62,471 nucleotides of DNA. Origin: Syncephalastrum monosporum B8922 (lineage: Eukaryota > Mucoromycota > Mucoromycetes > Mucorales > Syncephalastraceae). The notes below the pieces were generated by a model, which was not told where the DNA came from, did no database searches, and saw only the letters and a list, made by a program, of their open reading frames with translations. Below are positions 1-12,152 of this stretch, one piece after another (positions within the stretch are counted from its first letter, which is position 1; every line of letters begins with the position of its first letter). The translations under genes were made by a program, and so were the position numbers. The stretch spans positions 1-62,471 of the forward strand of contig JNEN01000910.1 in NCBI GenBank assembly GCA_000697355.1, written 5' to 3'.

Positions 1-117
1 CTGTACTTGATCGTCGGTTCAAACATGGCCAACCTGTGTATTTTTCTCTCGGTCAATCCATTCGCCCCCACTGAATATATTTGTTTCTCGACTTTTCTTT
101 CGTATTTTCCGTCCATC

Positions 118-1359
118 ATGACTGCAGACTACGTTATTCTCGACCGAACTGGCGACAAGATGCCTATGGTTGGTTTCGGCACTTGGAAAGTTACCAACGC
201 CGATGCCGAAAATACCATCTACAATGCTATTAAAGCCGGCTACAGGTAATACATATGAAAGGAAAATGGAACACGCGTCTATGGCGCAAAGAAAGACACT
301 GCGGTCTTGACACATGCTCGCTAGATTGATCGACACTGCTGCCGTATATGATAACGAAAGTGGCGTTGGACGGGGTATTCGCAAGGCCATCAGTGAAGGC
401 ATTGTCAAGCGCGAAGATATCTTCGGTAAGACGAAGAAAAGCGTGTCCAAGACATCGCCTGACACTAGAGTAATGTCTTTTCAGTGGTGACAAAGCTCTG
501 GAACTCTTATCACAACAAGAAGCATGTCCGCCCCATGCTTGAGAAACAGCTTAAGATGCTCGGCTTAGACTACGTTGATTTGTACCATATCCACTGTATG
601 ACCTATCGCGCCGTCGGTTCGCATATTACTAATATTTCCAAACAGGGCCTATCCCGATGAAATTCATCGATCCCGCGAAGTCTTACCCGCCCGGTTGGGT
701 TGACCCCGAGACAAAGCGCATGGACTACGAGCCGTCGCCGATGCAGGACTGCTACCGCGCATTGGAAGACCTCGTCGACGCTGGGCTCATTCGTAACATT
801 GGTATCTCCAACTTCAACGTCCAGCTCATCCTCGATGTGCTGACGTACGCCAAATACAAGCCCGCCGTCCTGCAGAGTAAGTTCATTTCAAACGGGTCAA
901 TGTTTGTCCCGTGGTTTACTCATACGTCATCTCTTGATTCTTTATGTTTCCTTATCAGTCGAGCTACACCCTTATCTCCAGCAGTCGCGTCTCGTCGAAT
1001 GGACGCAAAAGCAAGGCATCCACGTTACCGCCTATTCGTCCTTTGGTCCTGCCGCGTTTGACAACTTCACCTCCCGCAGCGGCTCGGTCGGTCCACTTCT
1101 CGAGCATGATAGTATCAAGGCAATTGCCAACAAGCATGGTAAATCCACAGGCCAAGTTCTCCTGCGTTGGTCCATTGAACGCAACGTGGCCGTGATCCCT
1201 GAGAGTAGCAACGAAGGCCGCATGAAGTCCAACCTCGACCTCTTTTCTTGGTCCCTTGACGAAGAAGACCGCAAGGCCATCGCTGATATGAACCAGAACA
1301 TTCGTTTTAACGACCTGCAGGACGTCATGTATGGATTTGAGCTCCCTCTTTTTGATTAG
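118..1359 (+). CDS. Aldo-keto reductase, xylose-reductase type
   Basis: Probably reduces aldose sugars such as xylose with NAD(P)H in the cytosol. Five exons: 118..245, 325..425, 485..595, 646..876, 959..1359, giving 323 aa, the usual length of fungal xylose reductases. The AKR catalytic tetrad is visible: Asp46 ([11 protein letters not shown]), Tyr51, Lys80 (VVTKLW) and His113 (DLYHIHWPIP). Other family marks are [18 protein letters not shown] and a C-terminal RFND. The coenzyme-binding IPKS motif reads IPES, with Glu272 replacing the lysine that normally holds the NADPH 2'-phosphate; the later Arg of that loop is kept. All joins keep the frame. A general aldose reductase of the same family is the main alternative; family assignment is secure, substrate is inferred. 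Confidence 0.92.
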
Positions 1360-2156
1360 ACCAATGTAAGTAAAATTGTCTGTCGGTTGGTACCAACCTA
1401 CCGACAGTCTTTGATCATGCGAGTGCGAAATGATTCTCTCAACAGCAATAAGAGCACTGACTTATGTGCACTATCAAGGCAAGCATAATTGTCGCACACA
1501 TTAGAAGATTAGGAAATGGTAGGATAATGTTAGAAGGTGTATGCAACAGTACCTTGAGAGAGAGTATTTCATGCGTACGCGTCGTCATAGAGTCATATGC
1601 ATTAGGATTCGCTTCCCATGAAGAACTGGGCGCGTCCTTTTTTTTTTGGTAACAGCCTAAGAACATGATCCAGAACAGGCAAAGAGGAACAGTAAAGGAA
1701 ACATTTGATGTACAAACCGGAGCCAAGCTACTGGGTGCATGAGTATTGTATAACCTGTAATTTCATGACAGCATTGTAAATGCTACATAAATGATCCCAT
1801 CGCTTTTTCATATGATTGTGTAAAACTGCATAGAGCTGCGTTGATATATGTCATAGTGAGCCTTTGGGAAATTGTATAGCATTCTGCAATTTGGTCACAC
1901 GTCGCCTTTCGCCGGTGTCAAAAGTTAGGTATATCGTTAAACATTGACAGCTTATGGAGTGCAGCGGCATGGCCAGGACTTCTCACACACGTGCCTTTTG
2001 ATCTCTCGATGTCCATGCTTCGGGATTTGGCTCATAATGCGACCTGTCTTCTGCACTGCAGGACCCTTAATTTATACACACAATTTATACACGCGGACTA
2101 AGGAAAGCAACATGTAGCAAGGAGGCCAGCATTTCATAGCCATAGAATATATGGAT
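1360..2156. other. Intergenic, convergent gene ends
   Basis: AT-rich 3' regions of the reductase (+) and the P450 (-), which converge here. I see no ORF with family features, no RNA gene and no repeat of note. Confidence 0.6.
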
Positions 2157-4354
2157 TTAATAGCGCTTTTTGAAGGAAACTTTGAAGTCTACCATGGAAA
2201 GAATACCTGTGTTACCGGTGATGGGTTTGTTTTGGTGGGGCGAACCTTCAGGCAGGCTCCATTCAAACTTTCGCACTGTTAAAAAAAGATTGAATATTTC
2301 ATTCAGCATTTTGAGCCACGTACGACGGTACTAATGGTATCATCGCTTACAGAGTAGAGGTAGCAAGACGCGCTGTTCAGCAAGAGAAAAGTTTGCGCCA
2401 ATACACCTTATAGCACAGTGTAAGTACGGTCTGGTTCTGGTACTTGCTTCTCTCATCCAAGAGCAGCTTCTGAGTGCACTTACTGTCTTGCGCCGTTGCT
2501 GAAAGGTATCCAAGCCATGCCAGCACCATTTAATGCAAGCTTCTCTGCTTCACCGCCAGGCAAGAATCGGTCCGGGTCAAATTTTTCGGGATTGGACCAA
2601 ATACGAGGGTTGTGATGCAGCTCATAGATGCTAAGCATAACGCGGGTGCCTTTAGGAAAGACCATGCCGGCAATTTCCGAGTCGGCGGTCAGCCCGCGCG
2701 CTACGACGCCAGTTGCTGGAGGTGCGATACGTAGAGTCTACAGCGACAAAGTCAGAGTCTCGATGCCTTGCGCCTTGCGTCTTATGGGTTTACCTCCTTG
2801 ATGATACAGTTGATATATTGCAAGCTCTTGGTTTCTTCTGCGGTTGGCAAAATATCAATGGGTTCATCTCCAAAGGCGGCAATGGCTTCCTGTCGCGCCT
2901 TTTCTTGGATATCCTACAACAGGGAAAGACATGAACAAGGATACAATGTACAGACAAAAAGTCGGGGCTTACAGGATTCACGGCGAGATAGTAAATCGCA
3001 AACGTCAAGGCATTAGCCGTGGTGTCGTGGCCGGCAAGAAAGAAGACGCAAAGGTTACTCTTTTTGAATTGAGATGCGTGATTAGAAGCGCTGCTACCTG
3101 TATTTTTTGCTACTTACCTTCAGCTCTTCGTCTGTTAAAGATCCTTCGCCCGCCTTTTCACTTTCAATCATCAAGGTCAAAAGGTCACGCTCGCTTTCCT
3201 TGATGTCATTGACGCTTTGCTCTTCAATGACCTTGCGTTTGTTTTCAATGACACCGTCGAGCAGTGCCAAAAATCGCGTGAGGTCTTCATGTTTGGCGCG
3301 CCGGCTGCGATTCAGCCATAAAAGACTGCGGTCAAAGAAGGGAAACAAAAAGTACTTGAAGTCTTGCATGGCCTCAGAAATACGGTCATATATCTGAACC
3401 CATTCACTGTTTCTATCCTCAAGTGCTCTGAAATTAAATCCAAATCTATTTTGGGCAGAGAGGGTGACGAATGTATCAGTTCCTGAAGTCGCATACCATA
3501 TATATATGTCTTACCCAGCGCTACCAATGGCAGATAAAGTCCAGCGCGTCATCAAATCATGAAAATCAACGGCTTCATAGTCGACATCAGGAGAATCCAT
3601 AGTTTTGAAGAGCTTATGGGTAAGCCGACCAAAGAGCTCCACGGGCATAGATCGATGAAAGGCGGGGTTCGCGATCTAAAGTCATTGAACATCAGCACAT
3701 GATATTTCAGCCGTTTCCTCCTTTATATGTACTTTTCTATGTTTTTTCCATTCTGCACCATTCGTTATGAGGATATTCTCGGTGTCCAATATAAATCTGC
3801 CCGGGATGGTGCCTTTTAAATTATCTTTCCTAATGGATTTGGCGAAGATATCTAAGGGATGGTGCACCCAGTATGACGTAAGAATACAGATGAAGCCGTA
3901 CGAGATACATCCCTCCAGTGACCTGTACCTGTTTTAAGTAGAAATCGCTTGGCCAGCTCAGGCGTGGTGATGTGGAGGAACCATCCACCCGGATCATATC
4001 GCTGTGCATAGGTGTGACAAGAAATGAGTACATACCCCGCAAAAGCTGCTTTAAAGTTGTACAAACCGCGTAAAGCCCATGATCTGTTTTTAATGCATTC
4101 GGCAGCGTGTACTTTTGAGAAATATGGGATAAAGGATACCCTACATAGCGAGCACGTAGATACGGAAGCGTGCTCACATAAGGTACTTGGCGAAGGGCCT
4201 TGGGGGGCTTGAGTATTTTCTGCGTGACGATGTAGACTGTCGTCAACGCGACAGCAAGACCGATGGACACTTTCTTGTGTTTGCGTAGCGCCTTTTCGGT
4301 CTGATATGCCAACGGAACAAGGTAGTTTTCGTATAACTGGGTGACGGTGTCCAT
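2157..4354 (-). CDS. Cytochrome P450 monooxygenase
   Basis: Haem-thiolate monooxygenase anchored in the ER membrane; substrate unknown. Ten exons on the minus strand: 4067..4354, 3929..4001, 3733..3851, 3515..3675, 3118..3445, 2973..3059, 2794..2913, 2484..2737, 2351..2406, 2157..2275, adding to 534 aa in one frame. An N-terminal membrane anchor spans about residues 29-48. The I-helix motif AGHDTT is at 332-337, the ExxR motif (ETLR) at 392-395, the region around FDPDRFLPGG follows, and the haem-binding loop is FSNGARQCIGANFSLAEQR with Cys478. All key residues are present, so the gene looks functional. An in-frame TTG lies upstream, but the first ATG is at 4354. It resembles the P450 groups expanded in Mucorales (CYP509-like), which I cannot assign firmly. 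Confidence 0.93.
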
Positions 4355-6115
4355 ACGGAGAGAAGAGAAAAAAGTCGCTTGATTTTGGGGCAAGAAACGC
4401 AGACGAAATGACCCGAGCTTTTATTATTGCGGTTGATTTGTTCAGGTGCCATGCTCGGGGTTCCGGTCCGCTTTTTTAGCCGAGCCCTTGCTTGATTAGG
4501 TAATTCGTCGTCATCCTTCGAAGCCTCGCTTGCATTGAGCAATAAGATTCGTAGCATAAGCCTGCCGACGCGTACTTTCCCCTTTAGACAACTACAGCTC
4601 GCCCTTGTATACGATATAGTATTATGAGGTAAATATACATCTATCATATCACGCAGTTGGGTCCTGCTGTGTATGGCGACCCCATATATGAGCCGCATCC
4701 TCTTAGGAGAAAATTGAACCATGCGGTACGGCCGCTTCTTGTGTACATTACTAGTAACTTTTGGTTGGCTTAAAGGTGCCGTGCCTTCCAACTTGCAGAT
4801 GGCTTGTTGCACCATTCGCACCATAAACGGTGTCCTTCAACCACATTGATTCGGATGCAGTACATATAATCCACATGACACGCAAATAAGTCCTAGACGA
4901 CCCGGATCCTGAATGGAACTCTTGGCATAAAGTTAATCCATTGTTCGACAGTCATGACTGGCTCAATATGCAACAGACGGGAAAATTTGTTTGTTCGTGT
5001 CAAATATACTTCACTCCGGGATAGGGAAAGGTGAATGATCTCTAGCATAGCAGTATCAGAAATTATTACATCGTGTATGCACTATTAAAACTGTATTATG
5101 TGCACACAAGAAATCGCCTATATTGCCTCGAGCATAAGTGTATTTGAGTAGCTTGTGTGGTGACCATTTTAATATAAAAGTATCAGTAGCAAGGTTCCGT
5201 GGCATGCTTTCTTCAGAGTAGAACCCCACAACCCATCATATAGATAAGCTATACGAAAAACGCCAAAAGATCAGAATAATTAGCAAGGTGGATATATAGA
5301 TCATTCATTCGCATAAGACGAAGACATATTGCAGGATATGTCTGTATCTTGTCAACTTCGAGTGACCAATGTTAGACGTCAAGCGCTCATAATACGGTTT
5401 GAGGATGCTGTATGGACCGATGGCTATGACACATCTTAGTATCGATATGTATACAGGTATTCTACAGCTTCTATACTGATAAAACAACATAAGAGTATAA
5501 TTTTCCCGTCTACTATGTATGTTTGTAGTGGAGAAAACACAGTGTGAGCAAACAACAGCTTCGCATTGTTCCGTTGAGTGGATGCCACACCTGTGAATGG
5601 GCGAACTGAGGCTCATGAATTTTTCGTCTATTTGCGTGTGTCTTGAAATTGCAGACAACGTGATACGAGCGCGATTGTTGGAGCATACTGTAATCTGACG
5701 GATATACTTTTAGGATTGTCTAGAGACAGCGAGCAGGCGTTGAAAGGGAAAGGTCCGTCTGTGGATTACGCGCTAATATTTCACAATAATGCCCCCTGTT
5801 GCTGCCGCTTTTGGAAAGAATCATCGCTGACAACGATCCTAATAAACTACAATAAAATACGTTGATGTTTTCTAATGGGAAGTCCATAGAATAAGATTCT
5901 TCCAGCTTCATTTGTTTCAGTAAAGTGAAACGCGCTATATCGCGTTATGTACTCACTAGGTTTTTACATAATACAATGAATCATTGCGAGAAAAAACGTA
6001 TACAGGACCCGAGTCTACGGTTTTCTTTTATACAGGAATCAATTCATCTCTGTGACACTGATTTCTAAGCACTATCTCTGCATATGCAGTATTATGCCTT
6101 CATAGTTTTGGGACA
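4355..6115. other. Intergenic, 1.8 kb, no supported gene
   Basis: The stretch upstream of the P450 and downstream of the bZIP gene is AT-rich. The longest open frame (4243..4824, minus) overlaps the P450 start in another frame and has no recognisable domain or composition of a real protein. No tRNA-like B box was found. Confidence 0.5.
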
Positions 6116-7494
6116 CTAGTTGCTGGAAACATTGTACGATAATGACGACAGTCGCACAATTCGTCGCTCGCGTCGCCGAACACTGGCATTGTGCTGTGAT
6201 AGGGGTAATCCATGACCGGTGCCAGTGTCGTTGCCATTATTCGTGTTACTCCCTTCACTATTCTCGTAACTGAAAACGTGGCAATGACATTAGCTTTTAA
6301 GTTGAAAAGACGGTTGCCACCCAATCTGCTATTTCATCTTTACCTTTTCCATAATTGTTTACTTTCCGGTAACTTTGATGAAGGAAGGTAAGCAACGAAA
6401 GAAAACAGAAGCAGCTGTCGTATATAGAAAGAGCCAATCAAGTAAGCAAAGAATAAACCTTCTTTGATGTAACCTGAATCATTTACCATAAGCATTACGC
6501 CGGCTGTACTCAGCCGTGAAGTCGTTTTTAGATCAGTCGCATCAGCCACGGTGCTGAACGTTTTCTTCGTGGCGTCACTCGTTTTTACTCGCTCCTCTTG
6601 CTCGAGACAGGCAATACGAGACTTGAGCGCCTCAATCTCCTCCAGCAGCCGTCGATTTTCCTCCTCTAGTGCATTGACGTGCTCGCGTTTTCGCTTTCGA
6701 GAGAGCAATGCGGCGGCGCGATTTTTGATCAGACGCTCTTGACGCTTGGCGTACGCAGCCGCTGCGCCGTCATTAGGGAAGTGGGCGTTTCTGGTTTCGG
6801 ACTTTATTGGCGTTGTTACAGACGGAACCGTAGTAGGGGGTTTGACTACGGCCTTCACATGGCCTTCTTTAGATGTGCGTGGCGGTGGGGTCGTCACTGG
6901 TGTAGCCGGTGCAATGGGGAGGATAGCTGAGGATGCTGTGGGTGATAGAGACACTCGCTTTTTCTTGCGCCCACGTCTGTTTTGCTGGTCTTCTCCGGTA
7001 GGGACAGACAAGACAGACGAGACGGACGAGGTCGAGAGAGGTTGATTCTGCTCGTCGCTGCTGTCGTCCACCGTAGATGATGCGGAAGAGGATGAGCAGG
7101 GTGAGGAGGGTGGCTGCGTTTGGAAAAAGGCAGCTGGCGCGACGGCAGGCGGTGGTATCGGTATGATGTGATTCGGAATCATCATGGCTGCTGCTGCTGC
7201 CGCGGCGGCGCTTAAAGCCGGTCCATGCGCCGGCGAGGCAGGCCAATAGTGATGCAGAAAATCAGACTGCTGGAAGTCATTATGCACCATGAAAGAGCGC
7301 GCCGTATCCATCGTTGGTGTGTCCCATGCTTTGACATCATTGACATTCTTATCAACCGTGGAAGGCTGCTCCGTCCATCCCGTGCCCGGGTGTGGTTCAC
7401 TCGATAGGCAATCCGCGTTCAGGTACGACATCAAGAGATCATCTTGCTCGTCTTGCAGGGAAGGATCGATCTTGACGCGTGGTGAGGAAGTCAT
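6116..7494 (-). CDS. Membrane-anchored bZIP factor, CREB3-like
   Basis: Predicted transcription factor held in the ER membrane. Exons 6487..7494, 6344..6414 and 6116..6269 give 410 aa. Residues 1-250 are low-complexity with an Ala run and Ser/Pro-rich parts. A bZIP follows: basic region RLIKNRAAALLSRKRKR at about 255-271, then a leucine zipper to about 305. Splicing of a 72-nt intron creates one hydrophobic helix, AGVMLMLLLFSFVAYLP (about 331-347), directly after the zipper region. The 63-residue tail behind it has three N-glycosylation sequons (NDT 373, NAS 387, NVS 406), as expected for an ER-luminal domain, plus a basic RRRERR patch. This order (bZIP, single helix, short luminal tail) is that of animal CREB3/ATF6 factors, which are freed by proteolysis. 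Membrane anchoring is inferred from sequence. Without the last two introns the frame would stop 54 nt after the helix. Confidence 0.85.
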
Positions 7495-7866
7495 ATAGGA
7501 AAGATAGCAAAAACACGATGAAGAGCGATGTAAAGGAGTTACTTCCAAAGAAGCAAGTGGAGAAAGAGAGAGAAAGTTTTCGTAGAGAAAAAGGGACAGG
7601 AAGCCGATGTTATAAATTATGGCCTAAAGAGAAGAAATGTAGCCTTAACCGGAACCTCCGGATGGGCCAGGCTATCTGTCAAAAACATATCCGCAAGGAA
7701 GACAAAAGAGAGCGAGACCGAGAAGGAAAAAAGGGGGGTAAGGCTCGAACTAGTGCAGGGGGATTATAAGGAGACATTTGCTTTATTAACATCAGCATGT
7801 GTGTATGTTTTTACCAAACATAAATGCCAACTACAGTGCTTGTAGGGGCCAGGGCTATTTGTTCAT

Positions 7867-9317
7867 TCAGGCGTCGATCTCCAGCAGCATCTGTCGATAG
7901 GCTTGACAAACCTCTCGGACGGATTGTAGCAACCTTTTCAACTCTGTCAGCATCGGCGACTGAGTCCGAGTGTGGGATTGATCCACGACTTGAGCATGTT
8001 TATCTTTGTAGAGGCTAAAAAATGTCCAGAATATATAATCAGTCTCAATTTTCTGGCTGCCTTCTGATTTCACGATGAAAACATACACGATTTGATGCCC
8101 TTCGGTCGGCTTTCCAGGCTTGAATTCCAAAGCATATACATTACAGACAACATGTATTTCGTGGATACAGAATTCAATCACCAAGTCCTCATTCAGCGGT
8201 GGCTCAAAATACTTGAGAAAAATATATCATCAGCTCTATGCGCAACAGGATGACGAAAACAGAAAAGAAGGTTCAAGGGGCAACAAAAAATTTTTTTCTT
8301 TACCTTTGGGTGGCACACCTTGCATGGGAATAAGCTAGCCTCTCCTGGGTACTCAAAAGCCGACAATGCTCGCTGCACGTATTGACACACGTCTTCGAAG
8401 AGCTACACAAACATGCAGCAAAGGCGTGTGCGTTAGATCTTCCGGGTGGAAAGGGTCCTAAAAAAGGACATGCGTGTTTTTCCTGTACCTCAACGGCTGC
8501 TTCCTTGAGAGCCGGTGTTTGCAGCTTAGCTGATGCATCTGTTGTCTGCTGCATCCTTTCTGTTGCCAGAGCAATGTAATTGGCGCCCTGTTGAGCCTAT
8601 AGCAACAATGCCAATTTTGTGAGAAAACGATATAACGTTTTGCCGAGTGTTGTCCCGAATATCTTGAGCTTTCTGTACCTGCTCGAGAAATATGGGAGCT
8701 TTGATCTTGGTTTTGACTGGGGTATCTTGGTGGTAGTTTGGCAGGCGCACTTGAAGCTCCTAAAATTATAGTCATGGTAACTTAATCCCTGCTAATTTGA
8801 CATAAGCCATGGGAAATGAAACCTACTGCTTTGGTGATATAAGGTCCATTGAGCGTGATGAGGCCTTTGATGGATTCATTTCTAATAGAGAGCGGCATAA
8901 GAAAATCAGAGGGGGTTGATTATTATGGTTGTACAACAGGGAAACTTTACTGGCCAGAAGACAATGGCAAGGCATCCGTTTTTGCTATAGAAGGCCCACA
9001 GATCGTTTATCAGCACACGTCTATTGCTCACACTGGATAGTGTACCTTGCTGCTGCTTCGAGAGCATGCAGAGACATTGCTGATTCAACCCAAGATGCAA
9101 GAACGCGCATCAGTATAACCTGAATTGCTGCCATTGTATTGTGTCTTACGTTTAATCGCAGTTGGAGATTCTCCAGAATGGATGGTAAAACGTCGTGCAA
9201 CAGCCAGTGGCGTTGTAGGGTCTATTATGGCTTTTGTAAGGTGGTCTTTTCTCTTTTGCCTGTTTTTCTGTCGCTTACTGCTGTTTCCAAAACTCTGACT
9301 CGCTCGACCTGATGCAT
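7867..9317 (-). CDS. ROGDI / Rav2 family protein (RAVE complex)
   Basis: Yeast Rav2, the family member best understood, helps the RAVE complex assemble V-ATPase on the vacuole. Eight exons: 9279..9317, 9150..9221, 9000..9079, 8827..8881, 8637..8759, 8489..8596, 8304..8402, 7867..8211, totalling 306 aa (human ROGDI has 287). Family landmarks in order: HWLLHDVLPSILENLQ near the N terminus, ESIKGLITLNG (the KG-LTL block), ELQVRLPNYHQ, VQKAQDIRDNTRQ, and YFEPPLNEDLVIEFCIHEIH. The end is helical and Leu-rich. The fourth intron of the model (8597..8636, 40 nt) and the weak donor GTGGGC after exon 3 are the least certain parts. The frame adds up exactly and the domain order matches, so I am confident of the family and less so of exons 3-5. 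Confidence 0.78.
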
Positions 9318-10927
9318 GACGCACAAAGAAATCACGAGGGTGCAAAAATCCCCAATTTGAAGGGTCTTAAAACTTCACACGTAAATGACTCCATCCGCGC
9401 GCCTTGTTTTTCTGGTTTAAGGAGAAGCATGGACACTGAACTTGTTGTATCTCTCGTTGCTGAAGACGATTTGCTCAGCTATTCACTACTTGTATCCTTA
9501 TCTACACGTGATACCAGCTGATGTTCGCTTTTTAAGCATTCACCACACACTAGCATACTGTTGTTCACTTTTCCTTCTCATGGCATGTGACGAAGTGTAA
9601 TACCACATCATCGCCTAACAGCGCTTACAGTGCAAGTTGACCTGGAGCAGACGTTCACCGTGCCATGTTCAAGCGTGGTACAAGTTTACATGAAATCTGT
9701 AAGAGCTCACAGGTGACCTGATCAATGATTGTATGTAGTATATTCATTGCCATTGATTTATCCAATGGCTATATATGTATGGATCAGTCAGGCAACTTTA
9801 CTGGTGGCGATGGGTATCATTTTTTCCCTCTTACGGCAACCAGGCTGTGAGTACCAAACGGCAAGTGATTAATGATGACTGAACGGAGCGACATCATTGT
9901 TTTAATTCGCTTGCATACTAGCAAAAAATACCATGTACATACGTACGCTTATTTATCCAGATTTTACCCAAAAGCGGATGCAGGTCTATACCCGTAATTT
10001 TTTTTTTTTTCGGGTTAATCAGGTCCTTTACGAAGCTCTCACAACTTTGAATACAGGTAGCTGCTGTTGCATCACTTTATTTTTCTTTCAATTCAAAGCA
10101 ATATCGGGCGACAGCGACTTAATAGAACGAATCATTGAGAGGGTCATCGAAAAAAAAAATCTGAAAAGATATCCAGCATATTTCTCCAGGAACACAGTGT
10201 GAACAGTGTAACGTTAGACCCAGCATAAAGTTAGCGCTACAGATTCAAATTCTCGCGGGTAGCACTTTTTCATAAAGTAGAGTTGCTTATGTTCATGGGC
10301 CAACCACGCTGGTAAATATGGCCAAGAAGCCAAAGGCTTCCTCTTAAATGGCGCGCCCTTGTAGAGGTGGGGGCCTAAAGCAGGTCCAGTGAAATTGCAT
10401 GCGTGGTGGGCTATACTCATTGTGACAAGCAGTGAGCGAATGATCGTTTCACATTGATAGCGCCTTTTTTTTTCTCTCGCGGCGAATCGGTTGTATGATA
10501 ATAGTGTGCGACATCTGCTTGTATGTGTGTGTTCTTGCGTTGACCATTCAGGTTGGATTACTTGGTCACGATGAACCCATTTCCACAAATCCCGATGCTG
10601 GGCCTCAATTGTACACCATGTAATCTGTCACACGTGTGGAATTTACGAAAGCTTGATTCGCACCTGGTGAGAGAGTGCGCGCGCTTTTGCCTGAAGATGG
10701 TTCGCAGGACAAGTGGCACAGACTCGTATGCTTGTCTATATGCTTATTGATAAAATAGCCATTTTATCGCTTTTCGGGCACTCCCCCCCCTTTTTTTTTT
10801 CAAATTATTTAGCGGCAGCAGCTGTCTTTCACTTATAACAAGCGACAGATCCCTTGTCCTCCTTTCACTCTCTTTCTCGCAACTTTTTTCTATCTTTTTG
10901 CTCGCACTCTAGCCCACACATACAATA
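9318..10927. other. Intergenic, 1.6 kb, divergent promoters
   Basis: Lies between the starts of the ROGDI gene (-) and the Ccc1 gene (+), so both promoters should be here. Open frames at 9933..10202 (+) and 10214..10588 (-) have no domain and skewed composition. A pyrimidine-rich stretch (about 10783-10910) precedes the Ccc1 start. Confidence 0.5.
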
Positions 10928-12152
10928 ATGATGCCCGCTTTCTCAACACAGAACGACTACCGCCTCGTGGACAGACGGTCATCGGATGAAAAGAAAGTCG
11001 AAGAGCGACGACTGCTCGAATCACCCTCCGGAAGCGAATATGATGAGGAACGTACACTCGAGGGTCGATCCAGTCAAGGCGACGACGACGCCGATGCTCG
11101 GATCCCACACAAGCATCACAATCACACACACAGCTTCAAGGGTCATATCGAGGAGCATTTCGACCGGCCAGAGATCGTGCGCGACATAATTCTCGGCCTG
11201 TCGGACGGTCTGACTGTCCCATTCGCCCTGGCCGCCGGTCTGTCAAGTCTGGGTGATACTCGAATTGTCATTTACGGTGGTCTTGCGGGTAAGTGCGAGG
11301 ATCTTGGGAAGAGAAAAAGGGGAAGGCGTGCCCTGAGAAAGGCCCCGAGGGAGCGCACAGAAGTATTTGCATAATTAACGCCACACGGGATAATAATCAG
11401 AGCTGGTGTCGGGTGCCATTTCGATGGGACTGGGAGGATACCTGGCCGCCCGGTCCGAGGCAGATCATTATATCACAGAGCGCCAGCGTGAAGGTATGTA
11501 GCCCTTTTAACACAAAATTGCCTTTTCCAGTCCTATTCATTTTCCGAATTTGTGATTTTCTGCAGAGCGAGAAGTGGAACTGTACCCGGATGAAGAGGAA
11601 GAGGAAATTGTGGAGCTCTTTGAGCCTTACGGTTTGGACCGTGCCTCGATGGAGCCGATGCTCGCCAGGTTCCGGCAAAACACACAAAAGTTTGTTGATT
11701 TTATGATGCGCTTCGAGTTGAACCTGGAAGTTCCTGATCCCAACCGTGCCTGGGTAAGAGCAAAGGATGATTCTCAGCCCAGTGAATTTTTTTTCTGAAA
11801 CCCGTGTTTCGATGTGTAGATCTCTGCCCTGACCATCGGTCTCTCCTATCTCTTTGGTGGCTTAATTCCCTTGATACCCTACATGGTCATGAGTAGCGCA
11901 AGCAAGGCCATGTTGACCTCGGTTATAGTTACTTCGGTGACGCTGCTCGTCTTTGGCTACATCAAAAGCATTTACCTTCGGCCAGCACAAGCTATTATCG
12001 GTGCCCTACAGACCCTCTTCATCGGTGCTGTCGCGGCCGCATGCAGTTACGGTATCGTCGCCTATGTCAATCTCAGCAGCCCTGAGCAGGAAGCAGCAGC
12101 AGCAGCAGTAACAGCAGCAGCAGCGGCGGCGTCTTCTGTAGTCCCATCGTAA
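10928..12152 (+). CDS. CCC1: Vacuolar iron/manganese transporter, Ccc1/VIT1
   Basis: Moves Fe2+ or Mn2+ from cytosol into the vacuole for storage and detoxification. Exons 10928..11288, 11401..11493, 11566..11753, 11820..12152 give 324 aa. A hydrophilic N terminus contains a His cluster (HKHHNHTH, about residues 63-70), a plausible extra metal site. Membrane segment 1 carries the family motif LSDGLTVPFALAAGLSSLG; segment 2 has GAISMGLGGYLAARSEADHY. An acidic cytosolic metal-binding domain follows (YPDEEEEEIVELFEPYG) as in plant VIT1, then three more membrane segments. The C-terminal 20 residues are an Ala run encoded by GCA/GCG repeats. The codon after the first ATG is also ATG, so the start may be one codon later. 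Assignment to the family is secure; ion preference is inferred. Confidence 0.95.

Noticed and set aside
2490..2665. P450 lacking its haem cysteine
   Set aside because: The open frame ends at FSNGARQ, but the next exon (2351..2406) supplies CIGANFSLAEQR, so the site is complete.
4243..4824. Minus-strand open frame of 193 codons
   Set aside because: It overlaps the P450 first exon in another frame, shows no domain and has composition like translated noncoding DNA.
9933..10202. Plus-strand frame of 89 codons
   Set aside because: Starts with ATG, but has a Phe run from a T tract, no domain and no plausible splice partners.
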